From the NCBI GenBank assembly GCA_015832175.1, contig WJXW01000003.1, positions 682,001 to 746,000 of the forward strand: a DNA stretch of 64,000 bases, read 5' to 3'. Shown piece by piece: positions 12,113 to 24,245 of this stretch (positions are counted from its first letter, which is position 1; every line of letters begins with the position of its first letter). This DNA comes from Paraphaeosphaeria minitans. Lineage: Eukaryota > Ascomycota > Dothideomycetes > Pleosporales > Didymosphaeriaceae. Position numbers and translations under genes: made by a program. Under the pieces are notes generated by a model, which did not search any database, had not been told where the DNA came from, and worked only from the letters and a program-made list of their open reading frames with translations.

Positions 12113-13429
12113 ATGTCTGTCTCTAGTTTAAGTGCCAAATCTTCATCGGAGTCTCTGCGGAGCATTTCATCATGGGGTTCAGCACCGGACAAGCTCGCGC
12201 CTTCCGTAGAAGGCTCTATGGTCTGGAAGAACTCAGAGCTCGACCCGACCAAGTATGTGGTCAACCTCAATGCCACCGAAGTTTCTCAAGTTCGATCTGC
12301 TGTCATTTCGATAAAATGTAAGAGAAAAACGACTCTTTTTGTGTGTTGACCATTTCTGACAATGGTTTAGTACAGAAGATTGCGCCTGAGCTTATCAGCA
12401 AAGATAATTTCCCTCTGAGCAAGGACCTTTCCGCAAAGTTGGCTGATGTCAGCAAGCAAGTCCACGAGGGCTTCGGCGTTGCCGTTATCCGTGGTCTTGA
12501 TGCAGCTAGGTTCAACGATGAGGAAGCGGTCATCGCCTTCGTCGGCACTTGTGCACACACTTGCCCTCTGCGTGCCACAGACTCATATGCGAACCAGACG
12601 TTGAGTATGTCCCGTCGTAATTGTAAACCGGGCTTCGGAACTGACAGAACATAGGCCACGTACTTGACGCAACTCACCGCAAAGTTCCGCATTGGGCCAA
12701 AGACATTGGCCTTGCTGGCTCGAAAACCACGGCCAAGATGGATTTCCACAACGATCGATTCTCTGGCGATGTCCTGGCTATGCATGTTCGAGATGATGGC
12801 GGTCCTGGCAATGGCGGCGAGCAATATTTAGCTTCCTTCTGGAGCATCTACAACGAGCTCCTAGATAAAGACCCGGCTGCGCTTCAGACGATGGCGGAGG
12901 CTCAGTGGCCGTTCGAGCTTAAACAAAAGTGAGTGCGTCGGTTTAATAACGAACTAGTCCGCTGAAAGATTTCAGAGACGCGGCCCCTCACCTGGAGCTT
13001 GGTCCCACCCTTGTATTCTCGAACAGCAAGCCCATGTGTCAGCTTGTTAAGGCGCCGCTCCTAGGTGGCCTTCATATTCCTCGCGATCCGAGCATGCCGG
13101 ACCTTTCAAAGGAGCAAATGCATGCTATAAACTCAGTGCAGGAGGTGGCTCAGAAGGTCTGCGCCAAACTTGATCGCCAGCAAGGCGATATCCAGCTCAT
13201 CAATAACCTGAGTATCATGCACGCTCGTACAGCTTATGGCAAGACGAATGAGCCTAGCACCCGACACCTTCTGCGTATGTTCCTTCGCGATCCCAAGAAC
13301 GCTTGGGATAAGCCTGATGCCTGGAAGCACAACTTCGACGACCCTTTTAACCCTGGTCGTCGCCAGGAGATTCCGATTCGTGACTTCGACCCCTGGCGCA
13401 AGATCAGTGGCCGCGAGAGCCACGGTTAG
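12113..13429 (+). CDS. TauD/TfdA-family Fe(II)/2-oxoglutarate dioxygenase
   Basis: Four exons (12113-12317, 12371-12604, 12655-12928, 12976-13429) encode 388 residues. The introns are 53, 50 and 47 bp with GTAAGA, GTATGT and GTGAGT donors; the alternative acceptor five bases downstream of intron 1 would create a stop. The protein matches the fungal clavaminate-synthase-like branch of the TauD family. It has FHND with iron ligands His178 and Asp180, the distal ligand His320 in NNLSIMHAR, and the 2-oxoglutarate-binding Arg at 338 (or 334) in RHLLRMFLRDP. The family oxidises small substrates such as taurine or related acids using oxygen and 2-oxoglutarate; the actual substrate cannot be read from sequence. 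No signal peptide or membrane segment is seen, so it is probably cytosolic. All catalytic residues are present and the gene looks intact despite the RIPed block 2 kb away. It converges on the Zn2Cys6 gene. An upstream in-frame ATG at 11921 was not used because it precedes the TATA-like site. Confidence 0.9.
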
Positions 13430-13757
13430 ATGCTCTCTTACCATATCAGTCTCTCTTCCTGTCCTCGGGTGGCTTTACCTTTCAGAATGGCGTAGCAATA
13501 CTCGCTGGGAAAGGCAGTTTGATATTCGCTTGTACTAATGGGGGGAAATATTCAATATCTTGAGTGCGATGCCCATGTATCGTGTATAACATACTAATAT
13601 ACCAAATTGCAAAAACACTTGCTGCCACGATGCATATGACCGATTGAACCTTGTCCAGGTCCAACTTTCCGTTTGCTCCGTGGCTATGAGTAAAAATAAA
13701 AGAAGTATGAGAATCGTTTCAATAGGACGAGAGACGACTGAAGGAACAAACAAGTGA
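13430..13757. other. Convergent 3' intergenic region
   Basis: These 328 bases separate the stop codons of two converging genes and should hold both 3' UTRs. They are modestly AT-rich (AATATTCAATATC near 13549, AAAAATAAAAG near 13690), as expected for polyadenylation regions. No gene or repeat is seen. Confidence 0.6.
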
Positions 13758-16296
13758 CTACGCCCCAGATGTTTCCAGAAGCCTCCTGATCCACTTGCTT
13801 GACAGAGAATTGTGTGTGGATCGGAGGCCTGTATAAGGTGCCGTGGACTGGCCTAAAGGGGTAGTTTAGCATTGTACCGGAAACTCGTTCGATTTTACAC
13901 GTACCGATTTCTCCGATTCGATCAATAATGCTCACCAACTTCAGCACATAGTCGAATCCCTGAGCATCCAGGTGGCCCTTCTTGCGCAACTCTTCGGGAT
14001 TCTCCCTCGCTACTTTAAACGGGACATAATCGCGGATGGCTGTCTTCCAATAAGTCAGGAGTACCTCGAAAGAATACTCCCACTTCTCGATTTGACGACT
14101 GACAACGTTTTTGACATGGCTTTCAACGGTCTGGTTTCATTAGCCTCAGACTACAAGTCGCAAGCTGGCATGGTTTGCTTACTGTTCCATGCTTAGACTG
14201 AATGTAGGTCTCCGCGCTTCGATGGATGTATTCCAGATTCCAGAAAATGACGTACAAAGCAAGAAACAGTTCGTACCACGGTTTGATTTTCGGCTTGAAA
14301 ATCTTGTTATTTACCAAGTTGTGGCAGGCTGTCTCCAGTTTCCTCAGAAGTTTCAGTGCCGCGACATCAACTTGCTGGTTGATGGCTCCTGGCAGTGGCC
14401 TGTCGCGAGAACTTCGGTCATAAGCCTCATACTGGCTGCGACCTAACTTGCTGTAATCATATACCTGAATACCAGGTACGCCGTTAGACCAAACAGTGCC
14501 GTATCCCTGCGACACGACAGAGAGACACTGAATTCTCATACAGAGGTCGAGAAGATTTTGCGGTCCCGGAGGTAGTCTTGCTCTCAGGCGAACGACTTCT
14601 TGGTACGTGAGGACTGCTATTTCATCATGAGAGACCCGGGCGAAGATCCATCGTTCAACAGCGGGCTGCAAGTTCGTAATGTATCGTTCCAAGAGCGGGA
14701 CCAGGCTCTGTGTATCATAAACAGCGTACGGCGGCTGTTCAACGACTACTCGGCCTTGGGTAGTACTCCACTCATTCGTTGCCGCATCCAAAAAGGGTCT
14801 TTTCGGACGATATTTCCCAATCGTGATACGCATTGGTTGAACTTGTATAGGCCCTGTCCCTGGAAGATTCCAGATAATATCCATGTTGATAAGATCCCAG
14901 TTCGGGAGCCACTCATAACCTATGAATTCACCCTCATCTTGATTAGATCGACCATTGCCTGCATAGTATGAGTGTTGTGGTCTGTGGAAAGAATTCTATT
15001 CACTCACAGTGGCGGACTAGCATAGCTTCTTCGAGGCGAATCCTGCAGCAGGGCATATTGAATGATCTAGCCCCGCCCGCAACTTTCTGGCACTTCTGAC
15101 ACGGATCACCGTGATCGCACTGGCATATGATCAGTCAAAAGCTTCTTCGAACAGCACTTCAAACATACCCCAGACTTGTAGAATCTGCAACGAATACAGG
15201 CTGACTTTTGTTTGCGCATTTCATGTGTTTTCCGCCGGGCTTGTTCATCCAGAGGCCCTTTCCTTTTCGACACCTTGGACTTTTGCGACCTCGCAACAAA
15301 AGCTGCAGGGACTTTCGCTACTGTCTTCTTGACGAGGGACCGCTTTCCACGAAGAGCATCGACTTCATGGAGCGCTGGATTTGCGAGGACGTGCTGTTGA
15401 TGCGTATAGTCCTGAGATGCTGGCTCCGTTGGCCACAACGGTGCCGTGTCTGGCAGCTGTTCATACACAGCTGGCGTCGGGGTGCTTGGAGCAGCAGTGA
15501 CCATCGCCCAGGTCGTGTCTGGCAGTTGCGCCTGGCTGCCCAGCACCAGGTCTTGGGGAAGAGCATGGCTGTGTTGGGCAAAAGTATGCCGGGGAGCGAC
15601 AGGAGAGCTGTCGGAATGAGGCTCTTGAGCCCAAGTCACAGCCACTTGCGTCGATGCATGTGTAGGAGAAACATGCATGTTTGAGTTGGCATAATTCAAC
15701 ATAGGAGCTAAGGTGCCCGCATTTGCTGCGAATGGCGGGGCATTTGGGACCACGGCAGCATCCTTGCGTGGCATCAGTCGAGACTGGAAGAGGCCAGCGT
15801 TTGCACTCACCGCAGTTACATGAGGCTCGTGGAGGTTATCTTGAGGCCGATATTCGTGGGCCGGGCTGCTAAGAGGGACAGTGGGAGCGTTCTCATACTG
15901 GCGCGGTGGCCGGGGGTCGGCGAGCGGCAAAGGGTGTTGTCGACCATCAGCCTCGCTGTATGAAAGCGACCGCGAGCTGAGGGAGCTCTCGTTGAAGTCA
16001 GGGTTCCATTCCTGAGGTGCTGCACGGGTGTATGTTGCCGGCCATTGAGGTTGGTTGAGGTTGGGATTGACAGGATCGCTGGACCCGCCGTAGTCATAGT
16101 GGGCGGGCGGGCGCTGGGCCGGGGAGCTAAAGCGCTGGAGTAGGGCCGAAGGAGCGGGAGCCCGCGAGAAGCCTCCATGAGAGCCATGCCACGATGTTGC
16201 TAGATCGGCGTACAGGTGTTCGTGGTTGCCAGGCAGAGCGTGGTAGTGCGAGTGGGGAGCTGTAGCGCCTCTGTGGTACTGCGAACTGGCAGCCAT
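13758..16296 (-). CDS. Zn2Cys6-type fungal transcription factor
   Basis: Five exons on the minus strand (16296-15169, 15119-15008, 14958-14183, 14130-13905, 13852-13758) encode 778 residues. The introns are 49, 49, 52 and 52 bp with GTATGT, GTGAGT, GTAAGC and GTACGT donors. Residues 1-340 are low-complexity, rich in Pro, His, Ala and Ser, as in activation domains. A basic stretch (about 350-366) leads into the Cys cluster: C367, C370, C377, C383, C386 and C400 or C401, that is CX2CX6CX5CX2CX13C. Intron 1 falls exactly between the sixth spacer residue and C377. The rest (about 405-778) matches a long conserved region seen in fungal regulators of this type (EQPPYAVYDT, GYGTVWSN, DVAALKLLRKLE, KPWYELFLALY). 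The start is the first ATG in frame; an upstream GTG was disregarded. It would act in the nucleus; targets are unknown, though the divergent acetyltransferase and the convergent dioxygenase are natural candidates. The last Cys spacing (13) is longer than the usual 6-9. Confidence 0.85.
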
Positions 16297-17130
16297 GAGG
16301 GCGAAGTGCACTGTGCGGCTGACAGCGTGCGACGGGCACGGGGCCGGGCCTCAGGCTCCTCAGCTGGGCTGCTGAATCCAGTGAGTCGCAGAGCGTGGGC
16401 ATGGGCAGCCGCAGCGACGGGTGGGGTGTAGTATGAGAGAATCAGCGGCAGCGAGCTGTAGCATCACCAGGTCTTGCGGGAGACGAGCGCTTGGGAATGC
16501 GCCCGTGGCCTAGCCTAGCTCGCGTGCACCCATGATGGACGAGGTGGACCCTCTCACAGGGCTGCAGCAACCCCTCAGCACGTCCCTTTTCCGTGCTTGT
16601 AAGTAAGCATTTGCCCCCTGGCCGTGGCCTCGCTGACGGCTCCAGGCGCTGCCATTGACCCTCCGCATTTCACACCGCCTCGCCCAGCCTTCGTTTCTTC
16701 AGTGCTGCGCTCATCCCACCATCTATCCCCAGCCCGGTCTCTGCACATCCCCAGCTGCATCGCAGTCATTGGCCTGGTCGATGTAACCGCGAGCCCAATC
16801 GTATGGCGTCTGGTGTGACGCCTCATTCATTGGCAAATGGTTTAACCACTCGTTTCTCTCTTCTGGCCGATGTAGCGGAGGCTCAGTGGCCACCCACAAG
16901 GCTGAAGAAGTCGGCGAATAGCGGGACCGGTAGCCCGCAGAGTCCAGTCTGGCACAGGTCCTTTACTTACATGTCGTGGACCCCATCACTTTGCGTGGTG
17001 GGACGTCAGACCCCCCCAGCCTTGAGCCCTTGAAGTCGCAACCCACCGTCTGCTTCGAACATTGATCTTCACTCGTGTCTTTGCTTGTCCAAACCGTTGG
17101 ATGACAGTCGTTCCAAGTGCACACAGCGCC
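16297..17130. promoter_or_regulatory. Divergent upstream region shared by the regulator and GNAT gene
   Basis: These 834 bases lie between two divergent start codons and must contain both promoters. The left half is GC-rich; no clear TATA box was identified. Short frames on both strands (16575-16826, 16624-16818) are mutual shadows with no recognisable domain. I see no inverted CGG motif array that would clearly mark a Zn2Cys6 binding site. Confidence 0.55.
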
Positions 17131-18281
17131 ATGGTTTCGTTCTCTTCCATGCCCACTATGGATGGTGTACGTCTGGCCACCCCGGAAGACCTAGCCAGAA
17201 TTGCAACGGTTGCAGCGGCGGGCTTCTTTCACTCGCCAACATTCCATTATCAGCGTGTCCATTATGCTGCTTATCCTAACGATACACTTCTGTAAGTGAT
17301 CCGCAATGCCCCTTCATGCTTCCGCTGGCAGCTTGCTCTATATAGAGATGCCAATAGAAGAGTGCTTCCGTAGTAAACCTGCTGCGAGGCGTTTGTAATG
17401 GGCTCGTCAGGAAGAGTGCGGTGCTAATCTTGGCCCGCAAGCGTGCAGTTCGTACTGGAGCGAGTACGACCGAGCTATCAAAGACGGCACGAGCGTCGTG
17501 CTTGTGGCGGAGGATACCTTGAAAGAGACCGAAGGGAGCTATGTATACCCAGCATTAAAGGGTGCTACCGCTTACACCCCTGGCGCTAGCACTTTGGCGT
17601 CGAAGTTAGTGGTTGGCGTAGCCAGTGTCGACATCAAACCAGGCTCTTCGTATATAGGCCTGTTTCAACCTCCGTGTGAGCTCATTAACACGCCAGTAGG
17701 TCTTGATCAGAAGCTGACCGGGCGAAGGCTCCACAGACCAGAGGGAAGTCCGTGACTTTTCCGCCAACGCCAGACGTGACCTTTGTGAAAAGCGAGTTCG
17801 CGCGTACAATGAAGCCACCACCCCAGCGAAAGTTCGGTACGTGGATACTAAATGGGTCTTGGTTGAGGCTAATTGCGGTGTAGATATCTCCAAGGCCAAA
17901 TGAGGTTGAGCACCCTGGCCGTGCATCCGTACGTCGTGAACTGAAATGAGCAAGAGAGCGGCAGTCAACAACTGACCATTTCAGGGCGTACTGGTATCGT
18001 GGACATGCTACACGTCTCGTTGGCTACATCACTCGTCTGGCAGATCTCGATGGTGTGCCTCTGGTAAGATTGGTTCCTGGTGGCGGCCGGTCCAGAATCC
18101 TTGATTGAAAGCCCAACAGGGAATATCTGCCGTGCCCCAAGGAGCGATCGTCGCTGCAAGTGCCGGTTTCGAAGAACGAGAACTTGTCCGCGTGAAGCGG
18201 GTTTGTGTGCATAAGGAAACCAAGGCGGCAGAGGTCGAGTTGTGGGTTGCAATTCGCCGCCCGTTGGGAAGTAACTGTTGA
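17131..18281 (+). CDS. GNAT-family N-acetyltransferase, 3' end replaced by a Copia LTR
   Basis: Six exons (17131-17291, 17449-17675, 17737-17836, 17884-17928, 17985-18063, 18120-18281) encode 257 residues. The introns are 157, 61, 47, 56 and 56 bp, with consensus donors and GCTAAT or GCTGAC branch sites. ATG 17131 has a strong context (GCGCCATGG); ATGs at 17149 and 17158 are alternatives. The acetyl-CoA-binding part is clear: LSTLAVHP (171-178) followed by AYWYRGHATRLVGY, then GVPLGIS and a C-terminal AGFEERELV strand. The RxxGxG/A loop has Trp181 where Arg or Gln is usual. The family transfers acetyl from acetyl-CoA to amines; the substrate is unknown. The gene ends abnormally: its Cys257 and TGA stop are the first six bases of the LTR of element C. 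The original frame resumes after the element at 60638 and would add 17 other codons. The conserved fold lies upstream, so activity may survive. Confidence 0.85.
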
Positions 18282-18406
18282 AGGAACTTCCGGTGCAGCC
18301 GGAAGGTGCCTAGCGCCCATGGAAGGAGCTAGTCCTCTATTGATATATACGTCACCTACTAGCTAGATTAATTTATCACTTATACTCTCTACTTTACTTT
18401 TTAACA
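18276..18406 (+). repeat. 5' LTR of element C
   Basis: This 131-bp LTR begins TGTTGAAGGAAC and ends CTTTTTAACA. It overlaps the last two codons (Cys and stop) of the GNAT gene. Its first 40 bases keep a balanced composition; RIP-type changes are concentrated near its 3' end. Confidence 0.95.
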
Positions 18407-18430
18407 GGTTATAAGCCTAGCGCTCTACAG
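18407..18430 (+). other. Primer-binding site of element C
   Basis: GGTTATAAGCCTAGCGCTC directly follows the LTR. Apart from two RIP-type changes it is complementary to the anticodon stem-loop side of a eukaryotic initiator tRNA-Met (GGGCTCATAACC). Some Copia elements prime with such an internal or half-tRNA site rather than the 3' CCA end. Copia A and B show the same site after their LTRs. The leader up to 18609 has no coding signal. Confidence 0.7.
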
Positions 18431-18609
18431 CCGCTACTCTTTTATAGCAATTACCTATAGTAATAGATTTCTTTAATAAACATTTCCCTATAATTATAAC
18501 ACCTTTTAAGGCCACTGCTACTACGTTCTAAGATTCTAACAAAAAGGACACCTCGCACTACACTAGCTGTAACCCTTATAGGCTGTAACCCACTACTTAC
18601 CCTTAATAT

Positions 18610-21590
18610 TGTTAGGATCTGAAATCCACATGATGGCGGGAAGCCGGTTTTATACCTAGTGGGCGCGTAGCAAGGATTAAGCGGGGATTTAATGCTAGCT
18701 ACGCCTTAAATAAAGAAGTTACGTAACTGCTCTCTACAGAGCGCTTAATTACTCTATACTAGAGTATAATATATATAACTACTCTCTATAGAGCGCTCTC
18801 TACAGAGCGCTCCCTATAAAGTAGCCTTTACTTAGTATATAGAAACGCGAGAATAGACTCTCTATACTTATATTTAATCTGTTTATTAATCTATTATTTA
18901 GATTCTAGTAGACTAAATTATTAACTTATTATACTTTATAAGATACTATTATATTAATAAGACTTTCTACCTTCTATAAGTACTTCTACCTAAGAACTAA
19001 CCTTAACCTTTTAGGACTAGCTACCCTTTTAGATTTAATATTTTAAACACTCTTGATATAAGTACTTTATAAACTTCTACCTTTTTTATAGCTTTAGGTG
19101 CCACTAAAATTACTTCTATAAAAGATAGTAGTAAGGCGTATAAACTTAATCTCTACTTTAGTAAATAATTTTAAACTAACGTCTAGATTCTCTAGTTAGA
19201 CCTCTACTTCTTTAACTTAGACAAACCTTTTAAAGATAAGAAAAAGGTTATCTTCGCAGCAATATATATATAAGGAGATATAGGATTATAGATCTATCTC
19301 TACCTTAAAAAGTACCTAGGAATAGACTACAATAATAACAATAATAATTACGTAAACAAACACGCTAATATAATTAATATTATTAAAGGTTATAATAACT
19401 TTAAAAAATACTTTAAATAACTCTTTAGAATTGCTAACAAAGACTCTATTACAAAAGTAAAGATTTAGACTATAACTTAGAAATAATTAGTAGCTAAGTA
19501 TATAGCTAAGTTTCGTAGATACGCTATATAACTTAACTAGGACAATAAATCTCTTTAGGATATATACAAATAAGAACTTAAATAGAAACTACGTAAGGAA
19601 CTCTTATATAGTAGTGCGCGAATTACTAACCTTAAGGAGCTATATAAAGAAACTATTAGAATTAATAGAGAATAGTTTTTACTATAATAAGAGCTCTACT
19701 AAAACCCTAGAGTAATAAGCTTTAGATAACTAGCAAAAGTAGTTTATAAGAACCTTGTTAGAATTGTCTAAAAGTAATAGCTAAGGAACTACTAAAGATA
19801 CAAACTAATAGAAGATATTTGGTTTAACTATATAGGTAAAGGAAAAGAAGGAAAGATAGGCCCTAAGCAGCCTAATAAACGCGTCTCTAATAGAAGTTAA
19901 TAACTAATAACTAAGACCTATAAATGCTTTATATGTAGCAAACTAGACTATATAGCTAGGAACTGTAGATTAAAGAATAAAGTCTATTAAACTAAGTTAA
20001 ATATACTAACTATTAAGGACTAAGAACCTAATAAAGAATAGGAAGTTATTATAACACTATTTAGTTACTAATACGTTATACTAGAGTAAAGTAAGTAATT
20101 AGATTTACCTAACTTATAATTATATAAAGATCTAGAAGATGACTCTAATATATACTATAATGTAGAAGACGTAGAAGAGATACTAAGATCTCCTACTTCT
20201 TACCTACAAAGTAGGTGGAAAGAAGAGAACCCTATATTACCTAAGTATAAACTAAATGTTTAGGACTATATAGAACCCTACTAGGCACTAAAAGGGATGC
20301 GATCCTATAAAAATAAGAAATTAGACTACGTACTAAAGTACTACCTAGACTACTAAAATCCTATACACTAATTCTAAATGTGGACGCATTGCGAAGAACT
20401 AATATACGTATAATATAAGGTGGAGAAAGAGGAGAATAAGAAATAATCTAGAAGGAAACTACGCTGTAAATAGATATAGATAGACTACCCTATCGCAGCT
20501 TAAAATAAACACCTCTAGAATAAATAATAAGTAAAATACTTCCCTTACCTTACACTAAAGGGTAATAAATGCTATAATATACTTATTAATAGAAACTATA
20601 TATAACTATACTAGTATAGGTGTATAAACTAAAACTACAAATACTACTATATAGCCAAATATTTAAATAGCTTTGTAAACTGCCCTACGTAAGAAGTAAT
20701 AACAGAACTACTAATTTAACTAATACACAGGAACAGTAAAGACTACAGAAGGAAAAACAGAAGAACATCCTTATAGGAAGAAAAAGAAGATAATCTATAT
20801 AAGCCATGTACTTAAGAATAATAATAGAAGTAGATACTTAGAAACGCATACTAGGCACTAGAACTTAACTACAACCTACACAAATAGATGTCTTTTTTAG
20901 GTCTAAACTTTAATTAGAAAACGCGCTTATTAAATTAAATGCTATAGTAAGTATAGTATTAGTTAAGCTACTAGTATAGCTTAAAGGGATATAAGCTTAA
21001 GCTTTTATAGACTTAAGAGTAGAAAGAAACTTTATACTTTACTAAATAGTAAGATAAGTAGGACTTGTAATATTAGAGAAAGAAGTACCCTATATTATCT
21101 ATATCGCGAATGGATCCCTAATACCTAAGACACCTTAGATATGCTAGAAGGTTACTACCATAATAATAGTCTAAGAATATAGAAAGGAACTTACCTTAGA
21201 TATCTTACTAGGATCTAAGCATAAGTTAGTCTTAGAATTACCTTAATTAATAATACATAACCTGTAGATTAACTAAGGTATAAAGAAAATATTATTTAAA
21301 CGCTATAATTATAGATTGTAAGCAAAGCCTATACATTAACTAAAAATAATAGTAGATAAGGGAGTTATTAACAATATAATACTGCGATAGATAGTTAAAA
21401 AACAGAAGCGCACCTTAGTAGACGCTGGCAGGAACTACTAGGTTAAGAAGCGCGAGAAAGAGGACAATAGTACACTCCTTACCTTACTAAGAGAGTATAG
21501 GAAATAGACATATATATTTACAGAAAAGAAAGGAAAAGCAAACCTACCTAAATATTATAAGGCTATCCTTAACTTCTAAGCTAGAATTAC
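18610..21590 (+). mobile_element. Gypsy-type element E1: LTR plus decayed gag and protease
   Basis: The LTR spans 18610-18959 (start TGTTAGGATCTG, end ATTAATA), followed by AGACTTTCTACC. Decayed gag runs over about 19090-20900. At 19921-19966 the frame reads KCFICSKLDYIARNC, a CCHC zinc knuckle whose His codon has become Tyr. A protease site reads FIDLRVERNF at about 21005, explained by transitions from a DSGA-type active site. RT would follow, but the element breaks off near 21590. A reverse relative (E2) lies at 36769-38802. The LTR core (about 18722-18850) is packed with GAGCGCTC palindromes. Confidence 0.75.
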
Positions 21591-24245
21591 TATACTCCTC
21601 CCTCTCTTTAACCTCTTAATACTATAGTAGCTTTAGCAGCTTTAGTATAGAGGTCTAAGAGTTAATTAGGAAGTACTTAAGTATAATCTTTATTCTTCCT
21701 TTTAGCAGCTCTTTAGTACTATATTAGGTACTTTATACAGCGTTTCTTTATGTAATCTAGTGTAGGCTAGGGCGCAGCTTCTCTATTATTACTTCTAATA
21801 GAATAGTAGGTTCTTAAGGGTAGTCCTAACTCTGTTTTTCTGTTAAAATCTATCTTTGCTGTGTCCTTATAAAGATATTTCCTAATTTGCTCTTATTTAA
21901 TTAGTTATTAGGCTCCTTTCCCTTCTTAGAGAGTAGTTACTAGGCCTTTAAATGCAGTTTATCCTAAGAAAATATTAATCTAACTATAATACCTCTTACC
22001 TCTTAGGTTAGTGCTGCTATTAGGATAGAATTAGTATTTAGGGTGTTAATAAGTGCAACTAGCTCTTTATCTAATAGAGGAGTAGAGGCTATTTAAGCAC
22101 CTTTCTTTCTACTAGTAGCTTTAGCTTCTAGTATAGCTTAGATAATACTCTCCTCTATTATTTTAGTAGGTTTAGAAGCCCTTTAGTTTACTTCTATAAT
22201 TACTACCTATAGCACTAATTTATTGTTGTTAATTACTAGTAGAGGAGATTCTAGGCGGAATTCTCTAATTCTAGCCCCTGTAACCCTTTTAATACCTAGT
22301 TAGTTCTGTTATTCCTAAGAGCTTTTTTCTACTACTCTATCCCTAGTAGTATTTACTTCCTTAGTTATACTAACTTCTTTAAATAGGTAGGAGACCTCTA
22401 ATAGGGTAGCGTAGTAGGCTTTAGCCCTTTTTATTATCTTAATCTCTAGCTCCTAGTCTCCCTGCTTACTACTTATTAACCTAAAATGCGATTAGCCTTT
22501 TTTAATTAGGTTGTAGGAGCTCCTAAACAACCTATTATTACGTTCTATATAAAAGGTTAGCCATATAAGCTTATTAAAAGTGTATTAGTTATTAACTAGC
22601 TTGTTTAGAATAAGACTAGTAGTAGTAGGTATAGAAGCCTTCTATTGCTTATATCCTTTTATAGTAAGGGTAAGTTCTTCTATCTTTATAATAACCTCTT
22701 AGACTTGCGTATCTACTTCTTCTTTATAATCTTTATTTCCTCCTATTTTTGTTTCCTCATATACCTTAAAGAACTTCCTAAGTAGTAGGATAAGTAGGAT
22801 TGCTAACAAAGTAGTTTTAAAATAAGCTAGATTTATAGTAACCTATTTCTCCTCTTACTATATAGCCCTAATTACCTTATCCTAGTCTCTGCACTAGTAA
22901 AGGAAATTATACATTTCTTACACCTAATAGGTGTTTATATTACCTCCTCTCAGGCGACTCTCTATTAGCATTCTATACATAACTATAGTCTTATTATCTT
23001 AGCTAAGACCTCTAAAGAAAAGAGTCCCTACTTCTATCTATATAATTTGTGATTAGGTAAGGGCAGCTTAGGTATAGCTATTAAACTTATAGAAGTAGTT
23101 ATTTAGTGTAATAGGCTATTAGCTTACTTTAATAAGCTAGCTTTTAAAGTAGGCTCTAGTTAATCTTTAGTACTTTAAGTCTATTAATAAGTACTTAAAG
23201 CAAAGTATCTTCTAGAAGTCTTTCTAGTTAACTAAAGCGCTTCTATAGGCTAGTAGTTTTATAATATCCCTTTAGTAGGTACCTAAGTAGAAGTAAGGTA
23301 GCTTTTATTTTTTAAGCTCCTTACTTTACCCTACTCTTTTTACTTAAAAGTTATAGTGTTCTAAAAAGGTAGTAATATTAATACTACTAAAGCTTAGTAC
23401 GTTACTATTATTTAGGCTTAGAGTAAACTAAGCTATATTTCTTTTTTAGAAAAAGTCTTCTATTTCTAGTCCTCTATCTTTAAACTGTTTTCTTTTATTT
23501 ATGTCTTCTAAAAGGTAATTAGTAATACCTTAGCTTATCTAACTAGTGCTGCTCTTAGTAGAGGTAGTTAGATAAATAGGGTTATTATAAAACCTATATA
23601 AATTTATTTTGTCTCTTTTCTATTTTTCTTCTATTGTCTGCTTATTTTTATATTAGTTTTCTGTTAGCGATTTAGCTTTAGGTATGCGGATAACAATCTT
23701 ACTTAACAGAATTCTACTACTAATACCTTGCTTTCCCTTTTGTCCCTAACTTAATTGTTACTTAGACTAGAATTATCTAGAGTCTATTATATTCGCTCTT
23801 TCTAGGAGCCTAGTAGCTACTTAAAGGTCCTCTAGTCTATTACTCTTTCTACCTAATAGCTGCTTAAAATTCTATTAGTCTATTATCATTTTATTCCTAG
23901 ATAACTAATAACTACTTAAAAGTCTATATAGTCTATACTAGCACTAGATAGCTGCTTAAAAGTCTATTAGTGTGTTATTTTATTTCTAGGTAATTAGTGA
24001 CTACTTAAAAGACCATTAATCTGTCTATCTAGACAATGAATAACTATTTAAAAGTCTATATAGTCTGTCTATCTATGTACCTAATAGCTACTTAAAAGTC
24101 TATTAGTCTTATCGCTCTGTTTCTAGCTATTTAGTAGCTACTTAAAAGTCTACTAAACAGCTTCTATTAGTTCTCTAAATACTTGTCGCTATACTTCTCT
24201 ATATCTTTTTAAAAGCAGCCCTATGTCCCTTACTAAAAAATATAG
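21591..24245. repeat. RIP-decayed block of unresolved origin
   Basis: The sequence is AT-rich and stop-ridden on both strands. Fragments read more protein-like on the minus strand, but I could not assign them to gag, RT, integrase or a transposase. It ends with a minisatellite (23811-24158) and then the inverted-repeat arm at 24246. Confidence 0.5.
23811..24158. repeat. Minisatellite, about eight units of 42-50 bp
   Basis: Roughly eight imperfect units each contain TAGCTACTTAAAAGTCTA followed by a variable T-rich spacer (TATTAGTCTATT, TATAGTCTGTCTATC and so on). Units differ mostly by transitions. It may be part of the coding or leader region of an unidentified element read on the minus strand; that is inference. 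Confidence 0.75.

Noticed and set aside
15106..15168. Reading the regulator's first exon through to its stop as a complete 396-residue protein
   Set aside because: A GTATGT donor and CCAG acceptor restore a proper CX2CX6CX5CX2C cluster and join the long conserved downstream exons.
15208..15684. Plus-strand frame of 158 codons
   Set aside because: It is antisense to the low-complexity first exon of the Zn2Cys6 gene and has no domain.
17837..17905. A frameshift in the GNAT gene near the acetyl-CoA motif
   Set aside because: The apparent shift is explained by a 47-bp intron with a GTACGT donor, GCTAAT branch and GTAG acceptor.
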